IMG/VR virus record: IMGVR_UViG_3300017706_000970
Span: 24,996-88,995 of that record
Reading direction: 5' to 3' (one strand)
Length of the DNA: 64,000 nt
Origin: a virus
In this document: positions 37,831 to 45,746 of the stretch, piece after piece
How the letters are laid out: each line of letters opens with the position of its first letter
How positions within the stretch are numbered: the first letter of the stretch is position 1
Notes under the pieces: model-generated
Databases searched by the model: none
Told to the model about the DNA's origin: nothing
The model's input: the letters and a program-made list of their open reading frames with translations, nothing else
Translations under genes and position numbers: made by a program

Positions 37831-38663
37831 TTTTAATTGATAACAGTCAAGTAATACTTTCTAGTATCTTTGCCCAGACAAAGGGCAGTGTAAATGGAAT
37901 TGACGAGTCTCTTGTTCGACATATGACTCTCAATGCCTATCGAAATTTTAAAAACAAGTTTTCCTCTAAGTTCGGCGAACTAGTAATCTGTGAAGATTCT
38001 AGTAACTGTTGGCGTAAGGATCACTTTCCTCTTTACAAGGCGAACAGAAAGAAGAATCAAAATAAGTCTGATGTTGATTGGTCCTCTGTGTATGACACGT
38101 TGACTAAGGTTCGGAATGAAATTCGGGATACTTTTCCATACAAGAACATGAGAGTTCCTCGAACAGAAGCTGATGATATCATCGCCGTTCTGACTCGAAA
38201 GTTTCATGTACAGGAACCCATCATGATTGTATCTGGTGACAAGGACTTCAAGCAGTTGCAGAAGTTCCCGAATGTTCAACAGTATTCGCCTGTCCAAAAG
38301 AACATGATCGAATGTGATGACCCTGAGAAGTTTTTGATTTATCACATTATCAAGGGGGATGCCAGTGATGGCATTCCGAATGTTTTATCTGAAGACGATG
38401 TGTTTGTGTGTGAAGATAAACGACAAAAGCCATGCGGCGAAAAGAAAATTAATTCCTTAATGGAAAATCTTGACCCCGTTGCTTGCACTGATAATTGGAA
38501 TAGGAATGACACGCTCATTAACCTAGACAAAATTCCAGATGATATAGTAAATCTGGTAGTGCAGGAGTGGGACACCCCTATTGTCGGTTCAAAGTCTAAA
38601 GTATTTAATTACTTTATCGAACACAAACTCAAAAATCTCATGGGAGATATACAGGAATTCTGA
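37827..38663 (+). CDS. rnh: RNase H / 5'-3' exonuclease (T4 Rnh-like)
   Basis: 278 residues (T4 Rnh is 305). FEN-family layout: M-I-L-I-D-N-S-Q at the N-terminus supplying the first Asp, C-W-R-K-D near 62, E-A-D-D-I-I-A-V-L (~113-121), S-G-D-K-D-F-K-Q-L near 133 and a helix-hairpin region with K-G-D-A-S-D-G-I-P. It removes RNA primers from Okazaki fragments. The start overlaps the previous stop. An ACTAAATA at 37791 lies 28 bases upstream, inside coding sequence, possibly by chance. Confidence 0.88.
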   Translation: MILIDNSQVILSSIFAQTKGSVNGIDESLVRHMTLNAYRNFKNKFSSKFGELVICEDSSNCWRKDHFPLYKANRKKNQNKSDVDWSSVYDTLTKVRNEIRDTFPYKNMRVPRTEADDIIAVLTRKFHVQEPIMIVSGDKDFKQLQKFPNVQQYSPVQKNMIECDDPEKFLIYHIIKGDASDGIPNVLSEDDVFVCEDKRQKPCGEKKINSLMENLDPVACTDNWNRNDTLINLDKIPDDIVNLVVQEWDTPIVGSKSKVFNYFIEHKLKNLMGDIQEF

Positions 38664-38664
38664 G

Positions 38665-38847
38665 ATGAAAAAACAATACTACTACGAAGATTACGACGAT
38701 ACTCGTGACATAGGTTCACGGTCTACTAAAAAGAATCAAAAAAAGAGTAAACGACACAACGAAAAACAGTCCCTTAAAGATCTGAGAAATCTTTCAGAAG
38801 ATGACATTGAAGATAAATGGGACTCTGAATTTGAAGAGGAGTGGTGA
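38665..38847 (+). CDS. small acidic/basic protein after rnh
   Basis: 60 residues from the ATG at 38665, which has AGGAA seven bases upstream. It starts M-K-K-Q-Y-Y-Y-E-D-Y, is Lys/Arg-rich in the middle and acidic at the end (D-S-E-F-E-E-E-W). An open frame extends further 5' into rnh but lacks a ribosome site. Unknown function; a small interaction partner of the replisome is only a guess. Confidence 0.55.
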   Translation: MKKQYYYEDYDDTRDIGSRSTKKNQKKSKRHNEKQSLKDLRNLSEDDIEDKWDSEFEEEW

Positions 38848-38848
38848 T

Positions 38849-39547
38849 ATGGGATGCGGATGCGGTAAAAATCAAAGTTCTAGTCCAGATTCAGCTAGAG
38901 CTTCTGCTAATTTAAAGAAAGTTTCGGAAAAAAAACTAGAACCTGATCCTAGTTTAAATCAACCTACGTTTCCGTCTATTCCGCAGTTATCTGTGGATAG
39001 ACGAACTCGTACAAATGTTAAAGTTACTTCTAACGATAAAGAAGAATCAACACCAGAAGAAATTGAAACACCCGATTCTCCATCCATATTTAATAAAGTA
39101 AAGAACTTTGGCAAGTCTGTTGCTTCTAGAGTAACTCAAGGTAAGGCTGATGAGAAACTTATTAAGTTGCGACATATCTCTTGCCACGGAGACGAAGAAG
39201 TAGTACCATGTCCATATAGAAGTGCGAGTAATACCAGAGAAGGTGCGTACTTCTGCACCGCATGTGGATGCGGCGACAAACCACGAGCATTCTTAAATGA
39301 TCCAGATGACAGTGGTACATACACCAAATTGGATTATCCGTGGGTTTCTTGCCCAGTTAGAATGCCCGGGTTTGGAGATTACAAACCCTTCTCTGAAGAA
39401 ACGCAAGAAGAGATTGATAAGTTACCCGACGGCATGAAGAGAAAACAATTAACAGAAGTTGTTCTTACTGCCCGAGGAATTGAAATCCCACCTGCATATG
39501 AACCTGTCAAAACAAATGGAGACACTAATGACAGCAGTGAAAGTTGA
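38849..39547 (+). CDS. putative zinc-binding protein, MGCGCG start
   Basis: 232 residues from the ATG at 38849 with GAGGAG before it. It begins M-G-C-G-C-G, has a disordered Ser/Pro-rich linker to about residue 100, then a Cys/His set: H-I-S-C, V-V-P-C-P-Y and F-C-T-A-C-G-C-G near 110-145, then a further Cys near 170. This looks like a rubredoxin-like or zinc-ribbon fold. No named family. It lies immediately upstream of the sliding clamp gene, whose start overlaps its end. Confidence 0.6.
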   Translation: MGCGCGKNQSSSPDSARASANLKKVSEKKLEPDPSLNQPTFPSIPQLSVDRRTRTNVKVTSNDKEESTPEEIETPDSPSIFNKVKNFGKSVASRVTQGKADEKLIKLRHISCHGDEEVVPCPYRSASNTREGAYFCTACGCGDKPRAFLNDPDDSGTYTKLDYPWVSCPVRMPGFGDYKPFSEETQEEIDKLPDGMKRKQLTEVVLTARGIEIPPAYEPVKTNGDTNDSSES

Positions 39548-40229
39548 TACTATGAAATTATCAAGAGAAACATTGGAAATACTAAAGAACTATTCGACGA
39601 TCAATTGTAATATTAAGATCGATGCTGGTTCTACAATCAAAACTCTTTCGCCAATGAAGAACATCATGTCGAAGACGAGTATCGAAGAGACGTTTGAGAC
39701 TCAGGTTTCAATCTGGGATCTCAACAAGTTTCTAGGAACGGTTTCTCTTTACGAGAAGCCAGTGTTTGAGTTTCAGGATGATCATGTGATCATCTCGGAA
39801 GAGAATGGAAAGTCAAAGACTAAGTATCGGTACGCCGAGTCATCACTGATCTCAAGTGTGGACAAGGATGTACAGATGCCAGAACCAGTAGTTTCCTTTG
39901 TTCTATACAACAAGGATCTTTCTCAGGTTCTCAAGGCCGCTTCGGTCCTTGGACTTCCTGATCTTGCCGTTCGTTCATCCGATGACGGGTCGGAGATCGA
40001 ACTCGTTGCTCTGGATCTTAAGGATTCTAGTTGCAATACTTACAGTGTTACACTGGGTGACAATCCCGGTGGTCAATTCACCTTCAATTACAAAACCGAA
40101 AACATGAAGATGATTGCCGGCGATTACGATGTTGATATCACAGATAAGTTTGTAAGTCAGTTGACAAACAAAAATATTGATGTAACATACTGGATCGCAT
40201 TAGATAACACTTCTAAGTATGAGGGTTGA
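39528..40229 (+). CDS. 45: sliding clamp gp45
   Basis: 233 residues (T4 gp45 is 228). The N-terminal core M-K-L-S-R-E-T-L-E-I-L-K-N-Y matches T4 gp45, followed by S-P-M-K-N-I, I-W-D-L-N-K-F-L-G near 77 and late F-N-Y-K-T-E-N-M-K-M. It clamps DNA polymerase to DNA and, in T4, activates late transcription with gp55/gp33. ATG 39528 is preferred: GGAG at 39518-39521 is six bases away. The ATG at 39552 fits the family N-terminus but lacks a ribosome site. It overlaps the zinc protein by 20 bases. Confidence 0.92.
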   Translation: MTAVKVDTMKLSRETLEILKNYSTINCNIKIDAGSTIKTLSPMKNIMSKTSIEETFETQVSIWDLNKFLGTVSLYEKPVFEFQDDHVIISEENGKSKTKYRYAESSLISSVDKDVQMPEPVVSFVLYNKDLSQVLKAASVLGLPDLAVRSSDDGSEIELVALDLKDSSCNTYSVTLGDNPGGQFTFNYKTENMKMIAGDYDVDITDKFVSQLTNKNIDVTYWIALDNTSKYEG

Positions 40230-40231
40230 AC

Positions 40232-41170
40232 GTGAAGCAAGAACATTTGTGGGTCGAGAAGTATCGTCCCAGAACAATTGAAGAGTGTATTCTTCCTGTC
40301 TCTATCAAGAGTACATTTCAGGACATTGTAAATTCAGGAGAGATGCAGAACCTACTTCTCTCCGGCAAGGCTGGGTGCGGTAAGACTACCGTTGCCCGTG
40401 CCTTGTGTAATGAACTTGGTTGTGAGAACATTCTAATCAACTGTTCGGAAGATGGAAACATCGACACACTCCGAACCAAGATTCGAAATTTCGCAAGTAC
40501 AGTTTCATTCAGTGACCAGAAGAAGGTGGTGATTCTGGACGAGTTTGATTATTCAAATGCCCAGTCTACCCAACCGGCACTTCGTGGTTTCATCGAAGAG
40601 TTTTCCAAGAACTGTAGGTTTGTTTTGACTTGTAATTACAAGAACAGAATCATTGAACCTATTCATTCACGATGTACCAACATCGAATTTAAGATTGAGT
40701 CATCAGACAAACCAAAACTTGGTAAGCAGTTCTTCGACAGGTGTAGTAACATCCTAAAGGACGAAGAAGTTCCGTTCAAAGAAAAGGCCCTTGGTGAACT
40801 GGTCATCAAACACTTCCCAGACTTCCGTAGAATTCTAAACGAACTCCAACGGTATTCTGTTTCGGGTCAAATCGACGAGGGTATTCTAACCCAGATCGGT
40901 GAAGTGAACATCAAGAATCTGATGGAGTCTATGAAGAGTAAGGACTTCACCAATGTCAGGAAGTGGGTCGTCGAGAATCTAGACAATGACCCAGTGCAAA
41001 TCTTTCGTAAGTTATATGATTCTCTCTATGATAATCTTACATCGCACAGTATTCCACAAGCAATTCTTGTGATCGCCGAGTATCAGTACAAGGCTGCATT
41101 CGTTGCCGACGCGGAGATCAATCTAACGGCATGTCTTATTGAAATTATGATGGAGTGTGAATTTAAATGA
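40232..41170 (+). CDS. 44: clamp loader large subunit gp44
   Basis: 312 residues (T4 gp44 is 319). AAA+ layout: W-V-E-K-Y-R-P-R-T-I-E-E-C-I-L-P at the N-terminus, Walker A S-G-K-A-G-C-G-K-T (~44-52), Walker B V-V-I-L-D-E-F-D (~99-106), and H-S-R-C near 147 as arginine finger. With gp62 it loads gp45. GTG 40232 is preferred over TTG 40226 because GAGGG (40221-40225) is six bases before it. It begins just after the gp45 stop and overlaps the next gene. Confidence 0.95.
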   Translation: MKQEHLWVEKYRPRTIEECILPVSIKSTFQDIVNSGEMQNLLLSGKAGCGKTTVARALCNELGCENILINCSEDGNIDTLRTKIRNFASTVSFSDQKKVVILDEFDYSNAQSTQPALRGFIEEFSKNCRFVLTCNYKNRIIEPIHSRCTNIEFKIESSDKPKLGKQFFDRCSNILKDEEVPFKEKALGELVIKHFPDFRRILNELQRYSVSGQIDEGILTQIGEVNIKNLMESMKSKDFTNVRKWVVENLDNDPVQIFRKLYDSLYDNLTSHSIPQAILVIAEYQYKAAFVADAEINLTACLIEIMMECEFK

Positions 41171-41388
41171 TCAATGGTATGAAAACTAATACTAAGTCAA
41201 CACTCTCTTCAAACTCTAAACTTTGTACACAGATTATTCATTTTTCTAGTGGAGAGAAGAGAACATTCACGGACATATTGACCGAAAATATTAAGCAAGG
41301 TCAGTTCACGAAACTAGAAAGAAAAGATGGAAGTATGATAATGATTAACGATAAAAATGTTATTTGTATTGAGGTATTTTTCCAATGA
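41167..41388 (+). CDS. small conserved protein after gp44
   Basis: 73 residues. The centre and C-terminus (S-G-E-K-R-T-F, I-K-Q-G-Q-F-T-K-L-E, N-D-K-N-V-I-C-I-E-V-F) form a small beta-type fold seen next to clamp-loader genes in other marine T4-like phages. Function unknown. It overlaps gp44 by ATGA and the next gene similarly, so all are co-translated. A second ATG at 41179 is a possible start. Confidence 0.55.
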   Translation: MINGMKTNTKSTLSSNSKLCTQIIHFSSGEKRTFTDILTENIKQGQFTKLERKDGSMIMINDKNVICIEVFFQ

Positions 41389-41678
41389 AGTTTTATCCAA
41401 CAAGAGGCAAAGTTGCCATCAAGATGGAAGGTTCAAAACAAGCTGATGGACCTATAATTTATGAAGAGAAAAATACTGGTCTTTATGGTACAGGATTTGT
41501 TGCCAGTGTAGGAAATCCTGTTATACTAGAGAGTGGTGAGGAAGTAATTCCAGAATTTCATGAGGGACAACGTGTCGCTTATGAGAATCGAAAAGATCAC
41601 CAATTCTTTGGAGATTTTGTTATGATGGATCAGAGATGTGTCGTTGCAATCTTGGATGGAGAAACCAAGATTGGCTGA
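41385..41678 (+). CDS. GroES-like co-chaperonin
   Basis: 97 residues, the usual GroES length. The strands match: N-terminal Y-P-T-R-G-K-V-A-I-K-M, a mobile-loop-like stretch ending in I-I-Y-E-E-K near residue 30, T-G-F-V-A-S-V-G-N-P, then E-G-Q-R-V-A-Y-E-N and the closing D-Q-R-C-V-V-A-I-L-D. T4 uses gp31 to replace GroES when folding gp23; this may serve the same end with host GroEL. A GroES gene between 44 and 62 is unlike the T4 gene 31 position. Confidence 0.7.
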   Translation: MKFYPTRGKVAIKMEGSKQADGPIIYEEKNTGLYGTGFVASVGNPVILESGEEVIPEFHEGQRVAYENRKDHQFFGDFVMMDQRCVVAILDGETKIG

Positions 41679-42789
41679 ACTGATTCTCAATCAAAGTGAC
41701 ACAGATTATGCTATGTCGAGAGTTCGTGATTACTACGAAAACTTTGATCGCATTGATGGTTACTTTCGGGATCGAAAGAAGGAGAGACTGGAGGGGGTCA
41801 CTCCTTCTCTCTTTCCCGTTGAGAATGAGTTCTTCAATGACTTTACGATGAACCCGATGGATATGAATTTTGCCGTAACAGAAACTTCGAAAGAAGTTTA
41901 CGACAATCTTTTCTGTCAGGTTTCATCGTTCCCCGCAGACGACAACCCCGGCAAGAATGTTCGGTTTTTGATCAAGGAGACAAACACCAACACGATTGCC
42001 GGGTTTGTCCGTCTCGGTTCTCCCACGATTAACAGTGCGCCTCGTAACAAGATGCTGGGCAACACTCCAGATCTTACCGCGTTGAATCGTCACTTTATCA
42101 TGGGGTTTCATATTGTTCCTGCTCAACCCTTCGGTTTCAATTACCTCGGTGGTAAATTACTTACAATGATTTGTTGTTCGCATTTTACACGACGGTATCT
42201 AAACAAGAAGTATGGAGTAGAAATTTGTGCCTTTGAGACTACCTCGTTGTATGGTAATATCAAGGGGTGTAGTCAGTATGATGGAATGAAACCTTACCTA
42301 CGAAACGTAGGACTTACCGATAGCAAGTTTCTGCTCACTATGGCTGACAAGTGGTATGCTGAATTGAACGAGTGGTTCATCAATCGCAATGGTGGAGAAC
42401 ATTTGATTAAGAAAGATGCGTCTAGTCGTAAACTAAAGACACAGACCAAGATGATTGCAATCATCAAGGCCAGTCTTCGTTCACAGGGACGTACAACGGA
42501 TCTGGCGGACTTCAACGACTTCATCAAGAAGGCAATCGACCTCAACACACAGAAACTACAATACTTCTCTAACTATGGTTTTGAGAATGTGGTTGACTAT
42601 GTAAATGGTAAAACCGATGCACTGATTAAGAAACCAAACTACGACAACTATGAACTAGAAAATGCAATCAATTGGTGGAAGAAGAAAGCTCAGAAACGAT
42701 TTGACAATCTAAATGCAGATGGTAGAATACGACATGAGATGGAAGTCTGGAAGTCAGACAACCTAGAAGGAATTGATATTATCCGATGA
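41656..42789 (+). CDS. DUF4338/DruA-like protein between clamp-loader genes
   Basis: 377 residues from ATG 41656 (an in-frame GTG at 41638 is also possible; neither has a good ribosome site). The core N-R-H-F-I-M-G-F-H-I-V-P, L-G-G-K-L-L-T, then K-K-Y-G-V-E-I-C-A-F-E-T-T-S-L-Y-G-N-I-K-G-C-S resembles the DUF4338 domain of Druantia DruA, which has N-x-R-F-L-I-L-P, Y-G, and an E-T-F-V-x-x-x-x-F-x-G-T-C motif in the same order. The C-terminal ~150 residues are helical and Lys-rich. The match is remote. It overlaps the GroES-like gene by 23 bases and gp62 by 4. Confidence 0.45.
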   Translation: MEKPRLAELILNQSDTDYAMSRVRDYYENFDRIDGYFRDRKKERLEGVTPSLFPVENEFFNDFTMNPMDMNFAVTETSKEVYDNLFCQVSSFPADDNPGKNVRFLIKETNTNTIAGFVRLGSPTINSAPRNKMLGNTPDLTALNRHFIMGFHIVPAQPFGFNYLGGKLLTMICCSHFTRRYLNKKYGVEICAFETTSLYGNIKGCSQYDGMKPYLRNVGLTDSKFLLTMADKWYAELNEWFINRNGGEHLIKKDASSRKLKTQTKMIAIIKASLRSQGRTTDLADFNDFIKKAIDLNTQKLQYFSNYGFENVVDYVNGKTDALIKKPNYDNYELENAINWWKKKAQKRFDNLNADGRIRHEMEVWKSDNLEGIDIIR

Positions 42790-43163
42790 AGATGAACCTA
42801 TCCGAAGTTCTAAATGCAATCAACTATGACAAAACGCCTCTTCTCGAAGATGATCTTCAGGAGAAGGCATACGTCCCGTTTGTGATCAACCGATCACTTT
42901 CTTACTTTCCTGATACGATTTTGTATGCAAATCAGGTAAACCACTACAATCAATTGGACAAGAAGATGCAGTTTGACTATCTTCGATTGTCTCTTCGTCC
43001 AAGAAAACGATTCAGTAAGTGGATTAAGTCACAAGAAGAAGATGATTTGCAGTTGATCAAGGACCATTATAACTATTCTAACGAGAGAGCTACTGAAGTG
43101 CTTAGGGTACTTACCCCAAATCAGATTCAAGATATCCGTTCCCTGTACGAATACGGGGGTTGA
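42786..43163 (+). CDS. 62: clamp loader small subunit gp62
   Basis: 125 residues (T4 gp62 is 187). It keeps the segment F-V-I-N-R-S-L-S-Y-F-P-D-T near residue 32, Q-F-D-Y-L-R-L-S-L-R-P-R-K-R-F-S-K-W near 62 and a helical C-terminus. It is the fifth subunit of the gp44/62 loader. Shorter than T4, as in other marine relatives. Overlaps the upstream gene by four bases and precedes regA, as in T4. Confidence 0.85.
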   Translation: MKMNLSEVLNAINYDKTPLLEDDLQEKAYVPFVINRSLSYFPDTILYANQVNHYNQLDKKMQFDYLRLSLRPRKRFSKWIKSQEEDDLQLIKDHYNYSNERATEVLRVLTPNQIQDIRSLYEYGG

Positions 43164-43176
43164 AAACGGGTAAAAT

Positions 43177-43184
43177 CCTAAATA
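43177..43184 (+). promoter_or_regulatory. late promoter (CTAAATA variant) before regA
   Basis: CCTAAATA in the 54-base gap between gp62 and regA, 33 bases before the ATG. AAAAGGTG at ~43203 follows. Confidence 0.55.
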
Positions 43185-43217
43185 TAACGTCTTTTATTTA
43201 ACAAAAGGTGTTATGAC

Positions 43218-43625
43218 ATGGAAGAATATATTGATATAGGCGTAGAAGATTTGTTAGAAGTTACGCTCAGTGAAAAGGATGACTTTCTCAAAGTGAGAGA
43301 AACCTTAACAAGAATAGGCGTATCGTCTAGAACAGAAAATAAACTATGGCAGTCTTGCCATATTTTACACAAGAAAGGTAAGTATTACATCGTACACTTT
43401 AAAGAGTTGTTTGCTCTTGATGGTCTACCAAGTAATCTTTCCGAGAGTGATGTTTCAAGAAGAAATATGATCGCAAGTCTGTTGGAAGAATGGGGTCTAT
43501 TGGAAATTGTAGATCCTACCAGAACCGAAGACAAAGTTCCGATTAATCATATTAAGATAATTCCTCATCGTGAGAAGAGTGAGTGGGAATTGATACCTAA
43601 ATATCATATCGGTAAACGTAAATGA
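43218..43625 (+). CDS. regA: translational repressor RegA
   Basis: 135 residues (T4 RegA is 122). Nearly the whole T4 sequence pattern is kept: F-L-K-V-R-E-T-L-T-R-I-G, then K-L-W-Q-S-C-H-I-L-H-K-K-G-K-Y-Y-I-V-H-F-K-E near residues 47-68, L-L-E-E-W-G-L-L-E-I-V and the closing W-E-L-I-P-K-Y. It blocks translation of early phage messages by binding at their starts. The 11-residue N-terminal extension (M-E-E-Y-I-D-I-G) is absent in T4. In T4 the next gene is DNA polymerase 43; here sugar genes follow. Confidence 0.95.
   Translation: MEEYIDIGVEDLLEVTLSEKDDFLKVRETLTRIGVSSRTENKLWQSCHILHKKGKYYIVHFKELFALDGLPSNLSESDVSRRNMIASLLEEWGLLEIVDPTRTEDKVPINHIKIIPHREKSEWELIPKYHIGKRK
43596..43603 (+). promoter_or_regulatory. 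possible late promoter within regA end, before sugar island
   Basis: CCTAAATA inside the last codons of regA, 46 bases before the first glycosyltransferase. The spacing is like other late promoters, but the motif is read as Pro-Lys-Tyr, conserved in RegA, so it may be chance. Confidence 0.3.
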
Positions 43626-43649
43626 TGCAACTAGTGAAGGATTTATATA

Positions 43650-44297
43650 ATGAGCATTCCAAAAATTATCCACCAAATATGGGTGGGTGATCAGTCCAAA
43701 CGTCCTGTCGAAATGATGGAGACTTGGAAAGAAAAGAACCCAACATGGGACTATCGGTTTTGGTCTGAAGAGAACATGCCGAAACTAAGAAATCAAGCAC
43801 AGTTTGATGCTATGAATGAACTCGCCGGTAAGGCAGACATACTTCGGTATGAACTGCTTTATAACTACGGTGGGTTTTTTATTGATGCTGATTCTATCTG
43901 TGTAAATCCACTTGATGATTTCTTCTTAGAGAATGAAGCATTCTGTTGTTGGGAAAACGAAGAGGTTCGTGAAGGATTGATGTGTAATGGATATCTTGCA
44001 TGTTCACAAAACAACAAGTTGTTGGATGACATGGTTTGGAGGATTCGTGAAATGAATCCAGAAGAACTTTCTAAGTTACCAAATCTTACCGCATGGAAAA
44101 CTGTCGGACCTGTGTTCCTCACAGAGATGACTAAGAAAACTGGTTACGATAAGATCAAAATTTATCCTTCACATTACTTCTTGCCAAAACATTATACTGG
44201 TGTAGAATATAAGGGTAATGATAAGATCTATTCTGAACAGTATTGGGGTAGCACCGAAACAATGAAAGGTAAAATGGGAATGACATATGGACAATAA
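43650..44297 (+). CDS. glycosyltransferase, GT32/OCH1-like (DXD)
   Basis: 215 residues. Begins I-P-K-I-I-H-Q-I-W-V-G, the standard start of Gly_transf_sug proteins, then A-D-I-L-R-Y-E-L-L-Y-N-Y-G-G near 62-75 and the nucleotide-metal motif D-A-D at ~79-81. Members move a hexose from a nucleotide sugar to a glycan or protein. Acceptor unknown. First gene of the sugar island, 24 bases after regA with AAGG before its ATG. Confidence 0.85.
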   Translation: MSIPKIIHQIWVGDQSKRPVEMMETWKEKNPTWDYRFWSEENMPKLRNQAQFDAMNELAGKADILRYELLYNYGGFFIDADSICVNPLDDFFLENEAFCCWENEEVREGLMCNGYLACSQNNKLLDDMVWRIREMNPEELSKLPNLTAWKTVGPVFLTEMTKKTGYDKIKIYPSHYFLPKHYTGVEYKGNDKIYSEQYWGSTETMKGKMGMTYGQ

Positions 44298-44994
44298 AAA
44301 TAATGAAAAAAATTGGTACTCAATAGTAACTAATGAATGTCTTAGTTATCCTATTCCAGTTGATGTTAAAATTTGTTTAGATGTTGGATGTAATGTCGGT
44401 GGATTTGTAAATGCTTGGAAAGATCACATTGAAAAATTTTATTGTGTAGATGCCGGGTCCAGTAATGTGTCAGAAATAAAACATAATACAAAAGACTTTG
44501 AAAACGAAATAACAATAATTCATAAAGCTGTTCATAGCAATTCCAATGAAAAGTTGTCGTTAAGACCCTATCTAGTAGACAACCAAAAACCAATAAATAG
44601 TGGTTCTTATGGAACAACAGAATTTGTTTATGATAATAACAATCATGGATGGAGAACTGATACATCCGCAGATTTTGAAGTAGTCGATACTATAAGTTTA
44701 GAAGACTTACTTACAGATGCTAAGAAACAAATGAATGTAAGTGAAATTGATTTGATGAAAGTTGATATTGAGGGTGCAGAATATGATTTTCTGATGAATA
44801 AAGATTTAAGTTCTGTCAAGTATATCGTTATGGAATTTCATAACTTCTTAAGTAAAATGGAATCTGAGATCGATGGAAAGAATCGTTCTGAGGCTTTACA
44901 TGATCACATATCAAAGACACATATAATGAAAATAAGTAATGGTGATGGGATCCATACTCATTTTAACAGACTTTATGAGAGAAGAGAAAAATGA
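44287..44994 (+). CDS. FkbM-family methyltransferase
   Basis: 235 residues. SAM-binding L-D-V-G-C-N-V-G-G-F near 31-40 and the FkbM hallmark D-I-E-G-A-E-Y-D-F-L near 159-168, followed by M-E-F-H-N-F. FkbM proteins O-methylate sugars or macrolides. In this setting methylation of a glycan made by the neighbouring transferases is likely. Overlaps the preceding gene by 11 bases and the next by 4. Codons are A/T-rich compared with the head genes. Confidence 0.85.
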   Translation: MDNKNNEKNWYSIVTNECLSYPIPVDVKICLDVGCNVGGFVNAWKDHIEKFYCVDAGSSNVSEIKHNTKDFENEITIIHKAVHSNSNEKLSLRPYLVDNQKPINSGSYGTTEFVYDNNNHGWRTDTSADFEVVDTISLEDLLTDAKKQMNVSEIDLMKVDIEGAEYDFLMNKDLSSVKYIVMEFHNFLSKMESEIDGKNRSEALHDHISKTHIMKISNGDGIHTHFNRLYERREK

Positions 44995-45746
44995 GTGTTG
45001 ATGTATTTTTAAATTGTTATAGAAGAACACGTTGGTTACCTGAACAGATAGAAGCCGTAAACAATCAGAGTGTTGATGTTTCTGGGATCTATGCTTGGCG
45101 AAACAATAGTGAACAAGAAGTTCCAGACGAAATAAAGAAACAACTGATCTTTGCAGATTGCAATTACAATCTTGGAGTCTGGTCTAGATTTGCTTACGCT
45201 CTTAACTCGAAGGCTGATTATATTTGCGTTCTAGATGACGACACCATTCCCGGTGAAAACTGGTTGCAAAATTGTCTGGATACTATGGAGAAGACTCCCG
45301 GTCTCCTTGGAACTGTCGGTGTTCTGTTTGGTGACAAACATTACTCGTGGCAAAAACTTAGACGGGTTGGATGGTGTGATCCAAACGAAGAAACTGCAAA
45401 GGTAGATATTGTTGGTCACTCTTGGTTCTTCCCAAGAGAACTTCTAAGTGTTCTGTGGAGAGAACTGCCTCATGTTGATATTCCGCCAATTGTTGGTGAA
45501 GATATTCATTTCTCTCATATGATTCAGAAGTATACGGACTTTGCAACATATGTCCCTCCTCATCCAAAGGATGATCTTTCTATGTGGGGTAGTACCAAAG
45601 GTTCTGAATATGGTCACAGTGAAGAAGGAATCTCAATGACTACGTTTCAGGGTCCAAATGGAAAACCATTTAGAGCGGGGCAACTAATGGGTATTTGTCT
45701 AGCTAGGGCCGTCGATGATGGTTTCAAGATCTTGGAAGCAGAATGA
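44991..45746 (+). CDS. glycosyltransferase, GT-A fold (GT2-like)
   Basis: 251 residues. N-terminal beta strand V-D-V-F-L-N-C-Y-R-R-T, donor-binding Y-N-L-G-V-W-S-R-F near 59-67 and the metal site L-D-D-D-T at ~81-85. Later W-F-F-P-R-E and E-D-I-H-F-S, the likely catalytic acid region. Fits short GT2-like enzymes of phages and capsule clusters. Donor and acceptor unknown. Overlaps both neighbours by four bases. Confidence 0.8.
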   Translation: MSVDVFLNCYRRTRWLPEQIEAVNNQSVDVSGIYAWRNNSEQEVPDEIKKQLIFADCNYNLGVWSRFAYALNSKADYICVLDDDTIPGENWLQNCLDTMEKTPGLLGTVGVLFGDKHYSWQKLRRVGWCDPNEETAKVDIVGHSWFFPRELLSVLWRELPHVDIPPIVGEDIHFSHMIQKYTDFATYVPPHPKDDLSMWGSTKGSEYGHSEEGISMTTFQGPNGKPFRAGQLMGICLARAVDDGFKILEAE

